Assembly (NCBI GenBank): GCA_963730225.1 | Contig: CAVSQX010000004.1 | Span: 992,001-1,056,000 of the forward strand | DNA: 64,000 nucleotides | Source: CAVSQX01 sp963730225 | Lineage (GTDB): Bacteria; Planctomycetota; Phycisphaerae; Tepidisphaerales; Tepidisphaeraceae | Direction of reading: 5' to 3' | Shown: piece by piece, positions 1 through 10,323 of the stretch | Layout of the letters: the number at the start of each line of letters is the position of its first letter | Position numbering within the stretch: the first letter of the stretch is position 1 | Translations under genes and position numbers: made by a program | Notes under the pieces: generated by a model | Seen by the model: the letters and a program-made list of their open reading frames with translations, nothing else | Told to the model about the DNA's origin: nothing | The model's database searches: none

Positions 1-609
1 AAAATCTCGGTTGTCAGCGATCGCCTGATTGACGATCGCGGTGATGATGACCGGAGTGTCTTTTCGGTCCGGCGCCGACATGTCGACGCGAATCAGTTGC
101 GAATCGGGAATGGGAATGACCACCAGCTTCTCGTCGAGCAGCTTCCTGGCCTTTTCCGGTTCGCCGTTGCAAGTGTTGTTGTACCAATTCGTCTGGCGAA
201 TTGGATTGGTCGAATCGCCGAGCACCTTGTTGATCAAACCGTCGGTGCGAAGCAATTGGGCGTCGGACTTCTGCTCGATCGAGAGCTCCTGATAGTTGAT
301 GCCGACATTGTTCGTGTGCAACGGATCGACCGACGGCGCCGGAAGAATTCGAACCCAGCCGGTGGCGGTGTAGACGGAGAAATTATTCTCCAGATAGCCG
401 TTGAAGAAATATCCGGCAATGGAAGATACGGCGACCAGGATAACAATCAGCCAGATGTTCGCGCGAATCACGCGCCAGACGTCAGCGCCGGTCATCGGCG
501 GTGAGGACGTTGAGCCTCCGGTGGGCTGAGCTGATACGGGAACCGCCAGGTGTGACGGCCCGCTGTGCTGCGGCACGCGAATTGGCGTGGTCTGGGGCAA
601 TGTCGTCAT
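1..609 (-). CDS. Wzz/GumC-type polysaccharide chain-length determinant (partial, C-terminus outside window)
   Basis: The frame runs from an ATG at 609 off the left edge, so only about the first 203 residues are seen. A good ribosome site (GAGGAGAGG) precedes the ATG. A proline/serine-rich cytoplasmic start is followed by one membrane helix (about residues 52-68, NIWLIVILVAVSS) and a periplasmic stretch including SQLIRVDMSAPDRKDTPVII, the arrangement of Wzz/GumC proteins that set exopolysaccharide length. It heads away from the Wza-like exporter, TPR, EpsI and exosortase genes on the same strand, which supports an EPS role. The BY-kinase domain that some relatives carry would lie outside the window. 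Confidence 0.8.
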   Translation of the reverse strand, partial: MTTLPQTTPIRVPQHSGPSHLAVPVSAQPTGGSTSSPPMTGADVWRVIRANIWLIVILVAVSSIAGYFFNGYLENNFSVYTATGWVRILPAPSVDPLHTNNVGINYQELSIEQKSDAQLLRTDGLINKVLGDSTNPIRQTNWYNNTCNGEPEKARKLLDEKLVVIPIPDSQLIRVDMSAPDRKDTPVIITAIVNQAIADNRDF

Positions 610-856
610 TTGTCCTCTCCTCACTATTGAATCCGCATTATCGCGACCAAAAAGCCGCCAGGCCTTGGCACTTTATTTGGACTGTTTGTTGGGCCAAGCC
701 GGGTCGGGCTTACTTCTTTTAAACCAGAGTCGGACTCCCTTTGCGACGGTATCGGTATCGGCTTGGGAGTGTCGCACCCCAAGTATACCACCAAACGCTC
801 GTTTACAAGATAAATTTAGCTCATCCCGGCGACTCCACAGGAGTTTTTATCGGGCA
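610..856. other. intergenic gap between the TPR gene and the Wzz-like gene
   Basis: About 250 bases without a convincing gene on either strand. The minus strand leads into the Wzz-like start at 609, so a promoter for that gene may lie here, but no clear -35/-10 pair could be picked out. Confidence 0.5.
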
Positions 857-3800
857 TTAATGTATGCCCTGCGCCTGGGCCTTGGCCTGCCTCTTTTGCA
901 GGACATCGGCCTTGGCCGCTTTGATTTTGTCGCTCAAAGTTGAATCAACTCGCTGCTTGTCGGCAATTGCCTGGTTTACCATGTCCGACGCGCTGTCCAG
1001 CTCGCGGTCGGCATCGTCCAGCATATTCTTGCGCAAGTACCCTTGAGCCAAGTGGTAATGCACTTCGGGAAAATCCGCCGCGTCGGAGACTTTCTGAAGA
1101 ATCTCGATCCCATCATCCAGCCGCCCGGTCAGAATCAGCACCCATCCCTGCGTGTCGTAAATCAATGGCTGAACCTGCCCGCTCTTTAGAACCAGATCAT
1201 AGGCTTTCTGGCTGTATTCCAACGCCTTCTGCGGCTGCGATGGCTTGGCGGTGTCGGCCAGCAAACAAGCAAGATTGTTCATCGATAGCACATCCGTCGG
1301 ATGCCGTTGAAGAATCTGCTGATAGATTCCAACCGCTTTATCCACCTGCGGAGGAGTGGTCGAGCAATACAGCGATCCGGCAAACTGAAGCAACTGCTCC
1401 TGCTGCGAATCGGTGAGCGAGTTCATATTCTTCATGGCCGATTCGGCGACGGCAATCGCCCCGTCCTGATCTCCTTTTTGAGCGTACATAGGCACAAGAA
1501 TCAATTTCCACATGGCATCGTTCTCGGCTCGCGGGGTGATCAACGCGATGGATTTGTCCAGGCCTTCCACCGCGGCGATGTCATTGCCCACCGCCACCGC
1601 CGCCGGCTGCCCACCCTGCGCTGCCGCCTGCGTCAAGGCCGTGGAGAACTCCGTGTCAGCGCCGGCGGAATCGCCCATATTGGCCTTGGCGACGCCTCGC
1701 AAATCGTAAACCCACCATTGCACCTTGGGATCGGAGATCAGCGGATCGGATTCGGTCAGAATCTGGCTGAAACTCTTATTGGCAATCAGTATGTCGAAGT
1801 AATCGTGAATCAGATACGACTTATCCGGCACCAGGGACATCGCCGTGCGCATGGTCGTCACCGCTTTGTCGGTATCTCCAAGCTTCACGGAAATCAGTGC
1901 TGAAAGGCGCAATAAATCCACGTCATTTTTGAACTTCAGCATGGCCAAGGCATCGGTCAACACCTGCTGGGCGTCGAGATATCGAGGCGGCGTTGCCAAG
2001 CCGTAGAACTCGGCCAGTTTCAGCCGCACCTGCTTGTTCTGCGGATCCGCCGCCATCGCTGCTTCCAACTCATGTATCCCGTCGTCGATGTTGCTCTTGA
2101 GGGCGTAGGCGTCCGCCAGCGCCAGGCGCGCGTCGATGTAGCCGGGAAAGTGGTCGCGGATGTAGCTCAGATCAGCGATGGCCGCGTCGGCATCGGCGGG
2201 TTTGCTTTGCAGACTTACCAGCGCCCGGTAATAGCGCGCGGCCTCATTGTTGGGATCGGCCGCAATCAGCTTCGTGGTCAACCGGCGAACCTCGGCCTGC
2301 TTTCCCTCACGGTAATAAGTAAACGCCAGCAGATTCTGAAGCGCCGCATCGTTCGGCGTCGCCGCGATCACATCGGAAAGCTCGGATTCCGCCTGCGAAC
2401 CCTTGTTCAAGTCCAGTAGAATCTCGGTCCGCTGCTTGAGGATCGGGCCGGCGGTTTTGTTGGCCTGCAACACTTGCAGCGCCTGATCGTACTTTCGCTC
2501 CTGTGTCAGAAGACTGGCCAGGCGCTGTTCGATCTGAATATCGCCTTTGCTCTTGGCCAGGGCGTCATTCATCGGGGCCTCGGCCGATTCCGGTTGACCG
2601 GCGTTCAAATAAACCTGAGCCAGCGCCAATGACGGTTCGGGCTTGTCCTTCCACTGGGGCAGCGCCGCAATCTTGTTGATCGCCGCCACCGCCGACGGAA
2701 CATCGCCCAGTTGCACATAAACGCCGGCCAGCGCGCCGGCAAAATTCAAGTCCTGGGGCCAGCGATTCACCGCCTGAATCAGAAGATCGCGCGCCTGGCT
2801 GTAGTGTTGATGAGCGGAATCGGTGTCGCCCTTGTTGTTCTTCGATACCGCAACTTTCTCCAGAGCGCCGGCGGCCTTCTGATAACCCTGGGGATCATCC
2901 GGATGCTGATTGACGGCATCCAGCAGCGACGGCAGCACCGCATCGGGATCGCCGTAGTCCAGCTGGAAGTCGATTTCCATTTCCCGGTAGGCCGCATCGT
3001 CGGGGAATTTTTTGCGGGCATCCTCGATGTAGCGAAGGGCGGCGTCCGTCTTGCCCAGGCGAACGCTGCATTGGATCAGTCCCCGCATCGCGGCGACGTT
3101 GCGGGCCTGTTTGTCCAACGCCTGCAAGTATTTGGCCGACGCATCGTCGAACTGCCCGGTCGCCTGAAGGGCTTCGCCCAGCGACTCCCAGCTTTCGGAG
3201 AATTCCGGAAAATCCGCCGTCAACTGCTGCGCGATCGCCAAGGCGCTCTGGTTATCTCCCTTGGCCTGCACCAGTCGAAACTTGTACAACTGCCCGTGAG
3301 CCTGGTCGGCATCCAGCTTGGCCAGCGGGGCCAGGCAAGCCTCGGCATCGTCGAACCGGCCATCGGCCAGGCAACGCCGAAAAAGCCGATCCAGCATATC
3401 TCGATCGTCGGGCTGAAGCTTCTGCGCGTTTTTCAGATGCTGATACTCGTCGGCAGCTTTGCCTTCAAAGTGCGCCAGATTGGCCAACTGCATTTCCCGG
3501 GCAAACGGATCGGTAAACGACTTGCGAATGCGATCCTCCGCCGCATCAGCGATAGCCTGCGGCGAGGCTCCGTTAATATCCTGACTGAGCAATTGCAGCG
3601 TGGAATCGTCTGGCTTGTCCTTCAAGGCGTCGGCGACAAGCTGCCTGGCATCTTCCTTCTGTCCCTGGCTCACATATAGCAACGCCAGGTTATAGACGTA
3701 GCTGACATTCTTCGGATCGCTGGCGTACAACCCCTTGATCAGCCGCAACGCATCGGGATCGTCGTTGATCCGATGGGCTTCGATCGCCTTGTCCTGGATG

Positions 3801-5568
3801 GCCGCCGGCGTGGTCTCGGGCAACTTCTGATACAGCGAGAGAATCTGATCGCGATCCTGCTGCGGGTCCAGAGCCTGAATCTGGAGCTTGATCACATCCG
3901 GATTGTTCGGCAGACGAGTGGCCAGCCAATCCAGATGTGGCTTGGCTTTCTCAAAGTTTCGGTCGTTGAGGTACAGGTTGGCCAGATGAAAATGCGGCGC
4001 AACCGAGTTGTCCACGGCCGGATCCTGAATGGCCTGCTCCAGCATGGCGATCGCGTCGCCGGATTGCTGGCCGTGCTCGTAGGCGTCGGCCAACATCTGT
4101 AGCAATTGCGTGTCGCGCGTCGGAGTCGTAGCGGTCATGCGGTCATAGGCCGCCCGCAGGGTTTGAATGCTGTCGCGGTACTTGCCCTGGCGAAATTCAA
4201 ATTCTCCCTTGAGCTTCAGGAACACCCAGTTGTTCGCATAGTGCGACGAAAGGTCATCGATCAGCGCCTGCGTTTTGGCGGCCAGTTCCTCCTTCTGCTT
4301 GTAATCCGACGCGTCGGCGTAGGATTCGCTGAGAATGTGGCGCGAAGGAGCTTGACATCGTCGAGCTGCCCTTCCATCTCCGCATGTCGAGCCATCGAAA
4401 GCCCGGCCGGCGGAGCGTCGGGAACCTGGTCCAGCACCGACAGCGCGTCGGCGCGCCGGGCCGCGGATTTGTCCAGCAATTGGGCCAAAGCCAGCTTCGG
4501 CTGAATCTCTGCCGGATTCTTGGCCATCACGTCTCGAAGAACCGCCTCGGCCGTGACCGGATCGGTCGCCGACGCCCATTGGGTCTTGACCTCGGTGTAC
4601 ACCGGCAGATTCTTCGGATCGACCATTCCCTGGGCCGCGTTCAGAGCATCCCGGTACCTGGCTGCATACACCTTCTGCTTGTCGGAGTCCTGTTCAACCC
4701 TGACTAGTTGCCGCAGGATTTGGGCCTGCATCATGTACACTTCAACGAGATTTTTCGGCCGGCTTTTAATCGTGTCGTCGAAGATTCCCGCAGCCTCGGA
4801 AAATCTCGCCTCAGCATCGGGCGACGGACCATTGGACGATTGATCATTGCTCGACGCCGTCTGTCCCTGGCGGATTTTCGCCTGGGCAACCCAATACCCC
4901 GCTTGCACATCCTCCGGATGATCGTGCAAAACTTGCGTCAGCTCGACGACGGCCGCATCCACTTTCTGATCGTCGCTCAGCCGCTTGTCCAACGGCAGCG
5001 TCGCTTCCTCGGGCTGTTGCGGAATCGGAATTCCCATCAGCCACGTGCGGATCGTCAGCGAAGGAAGAATCCAGGCAATTTGTGGATCGCCCGGCACAAG
5101 CGTGTGGATCTGCTCGCTGGTCTCGCGCACGGCGCCGAATACATTCAGCAGGAACTCGCGGTTGGCCGGGCTGGGTGGAGAAGCTTCCAGTTGGGCCAGG
5201 TCGCGCAGGTACACCTCCAGCATGCGCTGCCAGGCGGCGGTAAAAGTCGGATCGGTGTCTACCGCACGCCGCCAAACTCCCACCGCCTGCCGCGCGTAAT
5301 CCGAATCTTCCGGCGCCATCCTGATCAGCACATCGCCGTACTCCACCAGCAGGTGCGGATCCTTGGGTAGCAATGACACCGCTTTGCCCAGGTTCGCCGC
5401 CGCTTTATCCCATTGCTGATCTTTGATGAAGGCGTCCCCGGCCGTGATGTACTGCTGCGGGTTCTCTTTGAGCAGCAGCTTCCTGGCCAGCACGGCCGCC
5501 GCCACCAGCGCCGCCAGAACCGTCAGCACCACGCTCAGGAAACGAGTATTGATTCTTCTTCGGGCCAT
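857..5568 (-). CDS. giant TPR-repeat protein of the exosortase locus (PrsT-like), one frameshift
   Basis: Two overlapping frames on the minus strand join into one protein of about 1,570 residues. The first runs from ATG 5568 to about 4335 and starts with an N-terminal membrane anchor (about residues 10-30). The second carries on to the stop at 857. The tetratricopeptide pattern is continuous across the join if one base is restored near 4335-4345 (LLRA... into ...SESYADASDY). Well over 15 TPR-like helix pairs are visible. Large TPR proteins are regular partners of exosortase/EPS clusters, where they are thought to scaffold export. The gene lies 16 bases after epsI and is probably cotranscribed. 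No catalytic motif is seen. The family assignment to PrsT rests on context and repeat type. Confidence 0.75.
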
Positions 5569-5584
5569 GGGGTTCTTTGCGAAG

Positions 5585-6418
5585 TTACCGGATTACCGGC
5601 TTTACGTTGGAATACTCCACGCTGTTCCAATCCGGCAGGCATTTTTCGATCTCGGGAAGCGCCACCGTCAGAAACGCCGTCATAACTTTCTGACATTCAT
5701 CGTGATCGTCCAGAATCGTCATCAACTCGATCTTGGAATAGAACCCGTGCTTGAATCGCAGGTCCTGTAGTGTGGTGCGCACACCGATCGGATCGCTTTC
5801 ATAATGCCCGTCGGCAAAGAAGAAATAAGCCACCCGGCGTCGTACCCGGCCCGCGGCCGTCTGGTCCTCAAAATTGATGAATCTCACTCCCACCGGAGAT
5901 TCCGGGTTGGGTCCCAGATGCCGGCCCAGGTTCCATTGCAGCGTTTCATACTCCGAGGGTTCAAATCCGTCGGCAATGTAACACCGATCGGGAATGTGAG
6001 CCACCGTATCCACCAGTCCGGTGTAATACGTCACCGCCAGGTTGATCACCGCGCTCGGCTTCTGCTCCTGAAGCTTGCCCAGCAACTCTTTGCGGTCCGG
6101 CGTTGTCTTTCCGTCAAACTGAGCCAGCTCGTCCTTCGTGACCAGCTTGCTGTTCACATAATCCCGAAAGATATACTGATCCGTCGCCAGCGCATTGCGC
6201 ACTTCCTTGTCCAACGGCTCATCCTTGGATACCTGCACCCAATCCCCCAGTTTCGCCGGCAACGTGTTTAACGGCTGTTTCAGAGCCACCGGCAGCTTCT
6301 TGAAATGCAATTGCAGGCCCGTGACAGCGCTGTTGAGCCCGACCGCGGCCAACGCCAAAATCCCCGCGGCCAGCAGGAATCCCGGTTGCAGCCATTTCTT
6401 GGAACTTGGCGAACTCAC
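5585..6418 (-). CDS. exosortase-associated EpsI family protein (DUF3485)
   Basis: A 277-residue protein starting at GTG 6418 with AAGGAG eight bases upstream. One N-terminal membrane helix (about residues 12-30) precedes an extracytoplasmic domain. The motif VAHIPDRCYIADGFEPSE corresponds to the conserved Cys-containing signature of EpsI/DUF3485 proteins, and the C-terminal half includes RRRVAYFFFADGHYESD. EpsI-type proteins are encoded beside, or fused to, exosortases and are needed for exopolysaccharide or PEP-CTERM surface export; the exact reaction is not established. It is directly downstream of the exosortase gene and probably translationally coupled to it. Confidence 0.85.
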   Translation of the reverse strand: MSSPSSKKWLQPGFLLAAGILALAAVGLNSAVTGLQLHFKKLPVALKQPLNTLPAKLGDWVQVSKDEPLDKEVRNALATDQYIFRDYVNSKLVTKDELAQFDGKTTPDRKELLGKLQEQKPSAVINLAVTYYTGLVDTVAHIPDRCYIADGFEPSEYETLQWNLGRHLGPNPESPVGVRFINFEDQTAAGRVRRRVAYFFFADGHYESDPIGVRTTLQDLRFKHGFYSKIELMTILDDHDECQKVMTAFLTVALPEIEKCLPDWNSVEYSNVKPVIR

Positions 6419-7901
6419 GGTCGCTCCTTTGAGCCATTGTTCGGACTCGATGGGCCGGGCTTGGTCGGTGGCCTGGACGGAACCTGCGGCGGCCGATTCG
6501 CAACTCTGGGCGCAGCGACGGCGACATCGGGATCTGCGGCCGCGGCGGCGTTGTTCGGTTCACCGGGCGCGGCGTCGACGGCGCGGGAATCGCCGATTTT
6601 CGCGCCGCAGGCGCCGCGGCAACCGCCGAGACCGGCGGAGTCATCGGTTTGGGTTTGGCAGGCGCTATCGCGGCCACCCGCTCAGGCTGCGGCGGCGGAG
6701 CGATCGCTTCCATCGCGGGAGCCGGGGGACTTCCCGGAGCCGGGCTTTCAGCCGAATCCGCCTCGGCTACAAAGATTCGATCCAGCACATACCCAACCAT
6801 CAAAATCAGGAAAAACGCCGGCACCAGCATGATCATTCCCACGAACTGGTGGGCAAAGCTTTCCGAGAGCTTCTGGCTTACATAATGGTCGAGCAATCCC
6901 TGGCCGCTGACGCGCATGACATTACAGAAAATCGCAATCGGCACCGCCGACATCGTGATGATCAGCTTCTCCCAAAGTGACCGATCGGACAGGAAGCCCA
7001 CCGCTCCACCAACCGTAATGAACGTCATCAGCGATCGCATCCCCGCGCACGCTTCGGCGACGTTCAACGTGCGGGTCTGCGCCAGCGTCGCGCCGTAGAT
7101 GATGATTTTGGTTCCGCTGACCATGGCGTTGACGCCCGTGGCTTTGAGCACCACCACCGCCACCGACGCCGCCAGTGCCTGTAGCGGACTGGCGATCCAA
7201 CTATAAACCAGTCCGGGCCACGGTATCCCGCAAATCAAAAACACAATCGGGAACCAGGCGATCCTCATCACCGCCGGGCCGCACATCATCAACACAATGC
7301 CGTACAACGTGACGACCATTCCCAAATCTTTCAGGTAGTCGTTTTGCCCCGGGTAAATTCCATAGGCGTACATCGCGATGCCCATCAGGGTGACTGCCAG
7401 GCTCCAATCCAGCAGAAGAACCAATACACCCAGAATGGCCACCCCCTGAGCGGCCGTAAGAGCCATGTCTTTGATCGTGGCGTAAGAGTCACCCGTGAAC
7501 CGAGCCGCGGCCATCACCGCTGTCGCGGTCAGGATCATCGCTATCCCCGCCCACAGCCGTCCGGCCCGCCAGGGCGAAGCCCAGATGAACTGTCGACTCC
7601 CGGCTTTTTGCAAATCCTCTCGATGAACGTACAGGTAATAGAGTCCGATAATCGGCACGCAAACCGAATGGCCCCAGTTTGCTTCGCCGGTGAATGGATT
7701 GGTCTTAAGCCAAAGCCGTCGCAGATTGGGCCAGAAAAGTGCGGCAAACAGCGCTACAATCACTCCCACCTTTGCCCAACTTGTCGCCGAGATTCCAAAA
7801 TAAACCTGTGGGCTCGCCTGATCCGACGAATCCCCGTAGTTCAGGCTGGTTGTACCGTCGATAGCGCTCAGAAATCCCGTCCATCCGCAAAAGGAGCCCA
7901 C
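6219..7901 (-). CDS. exosortase (PEP-CTERM sorting transpeptidase-like membrane protease)
   Basis: A multi-spanning membrane protein starting at GTG 7901. The exosortase catalytic residues are all visible: Cys285 in AEACAGMRS, Arg330 in NVMRVSG and His351 in AHQFVG, each at a membrane helix. Exosortases recognise and process C-terminal PEP-CTERM anchors; three such proteins are encoded elsewhere in this window. After the last helix (about residue 375) there is a long Pro/Ala-rich tail. The uninterrupted frame runs 200 bases into epsI and its last 65 residues are an out-of-frame reading of that gene. Another frame through the tail stops at 6415 in a GTGA overlap with the epsI start, so a frameshift in the tail is likely and the true end may be 6415. 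Confidence 0.88.
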   Translation of the reverse strand: MGSFCGWTGFLSAIDGTTSLNYGDSSDQASPQVYFGISATSWAKVGVIVALFAALFWPNLRRLWLKTNPFTGEANWGHSVCVPIIGLYYLYVHREDLQKAGSRQFIWASPWRAGRLWAGIAMILTATAVMAAARFTGDSYATIKDMALTAAQGVAILGVLVLLLDWSLAVTLMGIAMYAYGIYPGQNDYLKDLGMVVTLYGIVLMMCGPAVMRIAWFPIVFLICGIPWPGLVYSWIASPLQALAASVAVVVLKATGVNAMVSGTKIIIYGATLAQTRTLNVAEACAGMRSLMTFITVGGAVGFLSDRSLWEKLIITMSAVPIAIFCNVMRVSGQGLLDHYVSQKLSESFAHQFVGMIMLVPAFFLILMVGYVLDRIFVAEADSAESPAPGSPPAPAMEAIAPPPQPERVAAIAPAKPKPMTPPVSAVAAAPAARKSAIPAPSTPRPVNRTTPPRPQIPMSPSLRPELRIGRRRFRPGHRPSPAHRVRTMAQRSDREFAKFQEMAATGIPAGRGDFGVGRGRAQQRCHGPAIAFQEAAGGSETAVKHVAGETGGLGAGIQG

Positions 7902-8097
7902 ACCTATTATGCGCTAGAACTGCGGCCGTCGCACGGAAAAGTATAGAGAAACCCAAAAACACCAGCCTGCGAACCCGGAGAGAGGGGCCGGCACAGCATT
8001 TTCGCCGTGGGTTCGATACGTTGGATTTTGCAGGTCAGTTCGTCCGCAGGTCATTCCCCGGCAGGGCGACTCCGTGCTGACGAACTTCCACCCGCCA

Positions 8098-9570
8098 CTA
8101 ATCGCCGATCGGCTGCTGCGGAGCAAAGTCGCGGTCATAGAGAAAGCCGAATCCGTAGGTGAAGCGGAACCCACCTCGAACCGCCGCTATGAACGGGGCC
8201 AGAAAATTGGTTCCCACCATGACTGAATCGTACGGCTTAAGGAAAATGTCCGGTTCCGTGCCGTCGAAAATTGCATCCAGATCCACCCTGGCGAACACTT
8301 CCCTGTCGGGCCCAACCCGACGAATGATGTCCGTGCGCTGCGGAATCGCCAAGCCATCCAGCATGCCGGCGCCGATGATCGCTTCCTTGAGCGTTATCTT
8401 CCGTGCGGTAAGTGTGTACACGCCGGTGCGGTTCACATGTCCGCCGATATAATATTCGCCGACCACGGGAACGGGCGCGATTATCATATCGCGCGGCCGC
8501 ACCACGATGTTGTAGCGCAGATCGCCTTTGCGAAGCGCATCCAGCGGAACGCGGATGACTCGTTGTTCCGTCGGCGGTTGCGGGGCGATGAATTGGAATC
8601 CCGCCCCTGCCGAACTGGGCGCGGTCGAATTGGCGCCGGACGTGTCTGGTGTTTCAGATTGGCCAGGGGACATCGGCGTCGAAAGGGTCGCTTGCGACGG
8701 GGCCGGCTTGGCCGTTGAGGCCGGGCTTTCGCCACCCGTCGTGCGCAGCAACGCTACATTTCCGCCCTCCGCCGGAGCCTGCGACCGTGGAGCCAATGTG
8801 TCGCCCGGCGATCCCGTGCCGCCCGGAACGCTCGGCTGGGTCGCCGGTGTTCCCGTATCCACGGGTTTGGTCGCATTGCCCGGGTCCTCCGAAACCTGGC
8901 GGATCACATAAATCGTGTCCACGCCCTGAAGCACGTCCTTGGCCAAAACCAACGCATCGAGAATCCGAAAATCGGATTGCAGAATCGCATACTGCCCTTC
9001 ATCGTTCACCGCGCCGTACACGCTGAATGTACGTGCCCGGGCTTCGGCCACTGTGACCGATACTTCCGCATTCTGAATCAATTGCAAATTGTGATACGTC
9101 GCCGTGATCGCCTGTTCCAATTGCGGTTCGGTTAATCCTTCAGCGTGGATCTGTCCAATCAGCGGAAGACTGATGTTCCCGCTCTCGCTCACCCGAGTGG
9201 TTTTGGTCGATTCCACGCCGGGGCCCACAACGTCCGTTACCGAAATGTTCACCAGATCGTTCTTGCCGATCACGTAGTCGCTGGCCAGCACATCCAGATC
9301 CGATGGCTGGACTTCTTCCGCATTGGCAAACTCGTCATTGGGATCGTCGATGCTGCGGTCCAGGCTCGACAGGCTGGTTAGAATCGGCTTCTGCAATGGC
9401 GTACGGTCATAACGCCCCATTTCGCTGGGGTCGATGAAGCTTTTGGTCTCGCAACCACCCAGCAGCGCTCCCGCCACCAGGACCGCCGCAGCCGTCAGCT
9501 TGGATTTTCCGAGCCTTGGGATTTGCATACCGACCGTCGAACCACGTTGTAAAAGTCTGGGAAGACGCAA
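8098..9570 (-). CDS. Wza-like polysaccharide biosynthesis/export outer-membrane lipoprotein
   Basis: A 490-residue protein with a lipoprotein signal ending in LLGGC (Cys near residue 40); translation may start at Met1 or at Met15. The Poly_export domain follows (DYVIGKNDLVNISVTDV, then SESGNISLPLIGQI), then SLBB-like segments (FSVYGAVNDEGQY and YYIGGHVNRTGVY). A Ser/Pro/Thr-rich low-complexity insert of about 110 residues separates the two SLBB-like parts. Wza-type proteins form the outer-membrane exit channel for exopolysaccharide. It pairs functionally with the Wzz/GumC gene at the window start. Confidence 0.88.
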   Translation of the reverse strand: MRLPRLLQRGSTVGMQIPRLGKSKLTAAAVLVAGALLGGCETKSFIDPSEMGRYDRTPLQKPILTSLSSLDRSIDDPNDEFANAEEVQPSDLDVLASDYVIGKNDLVNISVTDVVGPGVESTKTTRVSESGNISLPLIGQIHAEGLTEPQLEQAITATYHNLQLIQNAEVSVTVAEARARTFSVYGAVNDEGQYAILQSDFRILDALVLAKDVLQGVDTIYVIRQVSEDPGNATKPVDTGTPATQPSVPGGTGSPGDTLAPRSQAPAEGGNVALLRTTGGESPASTAKPAPSQATLSTPMSPGQSETPDTSGANSTAPSSAGAGFQFIAPQPPTEQRVIRVPLDALRKGDLRYNIVVRPRDMIIAPVPVVGEYYIGGHVNRTGVYTLTARKITLKEAIIGAGMLDGLAIPQRTDIIRRVGPDREVFARVDLDAIFDGTEPDIFLKPYDSVMVGTNFLAPFIAAVRGGFRFTYGFGFLYDRDFAPQQPIGD

Positions 9571-9708
9571 GACCGACTCCTTTCAATTTCTCAACCGGAC
9601 CATCCGATGCGGGGAACTCCGGTCCTCCCGTTATCGGCAGTCACCGTCGTACAATCACATTTGTTTTGGCTCAGGCCGCCGGCGGTCCGATAACCCGCTC
9701 CGCCACCC

Positions 9709-10308
9709 TCATGCGCCGTGGCTCGAGAAGTTGTCGCCAAATCCGGCCGCGAACTGGGCAAACCCCTTGGCCTGAATCGTCAGCCGTTGATCCAGGACCG
9801 CATCGCTCACCCGCCCCTGGGCGTCCAGCTTTTCTCGCGCCCCGGCTATGAATATCCGGTCCGGATACAAATGGGCGTTGCGATAGGCAAAAACCATCTG
9901 CAATTGCTCCACCGGACGCACCGCTCCGAAGGTTCCATTGGATACACCCACGAACGCCACCGGCTTGTGCTCGAAGCTTTCCGGAAATTTCAGCAGATCG
10001 ACGAAATACTTGAGAATTCCCGGAAACGACCCGTTGTATTCCGGCGTCACCACGTGAAGGCCCAACGCATCCAACACGGTTTGCTGAATCTTCAAAAACG
10101 ACTCGGGTTTCTGCGCATAAACCGTCGGCTCAAAAACCTCCCGCGGAAGATCGCGCAGGTCCAGCAATTCGGCCGGCAGATTTTGCCTCAGATAATGTTG
10201 ATGCACCGCCATCGCCACCCGCAGCGTGTTGGAACCCGGCCGATTGGTTCCGCTGATCACGAGAATCGCCCGTTGCCCCGTTCCGGCCGCTGACTCAGAA
10301 GAAGACAA
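9709..10308 (-). CDS. NAD(P)H-dependent FMN reductase (flavodoxin-fold)
   Basis: 199 residues. The N-terminal ILVISGTNRPGSNT is the phosphate-binding loop of the NADPH-dependent FMN reductase family, and VTPEYNGSFPGILK matches the conserved PEYNxSxPGxLKN motif. Such enzymes reduce flavins, quinones or azo compounds with NAD(P)H; the substrate cannot be read from sequence. It lies 15 bases downstream of the Kdo hydroxylase gene on the same strand. No secretion signal is present, so it should be cytoplasmic. Confidence 0.85.
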   Translation of the reverse strand: MSSSESAAGTGQRAILVISGTNRPGSNTLRVAMAVHQHYLRQNLPAELLDLRDLPREVFEPTVYAQKPESFLKIQQTVLDALGLHVVTPEYNGSFPGILKYFVDLLKFPESFEHKPVAFVGVSNGTFGAVRPVEQLQMVFAYRNAHLYPDRIFIAGAREKLDAQGRVSDAVLDQRLTIQAKGFAQFAAGFGDNFSSHGA

Positions 10309-10323
10309 GTTTCCCTCGAATCA

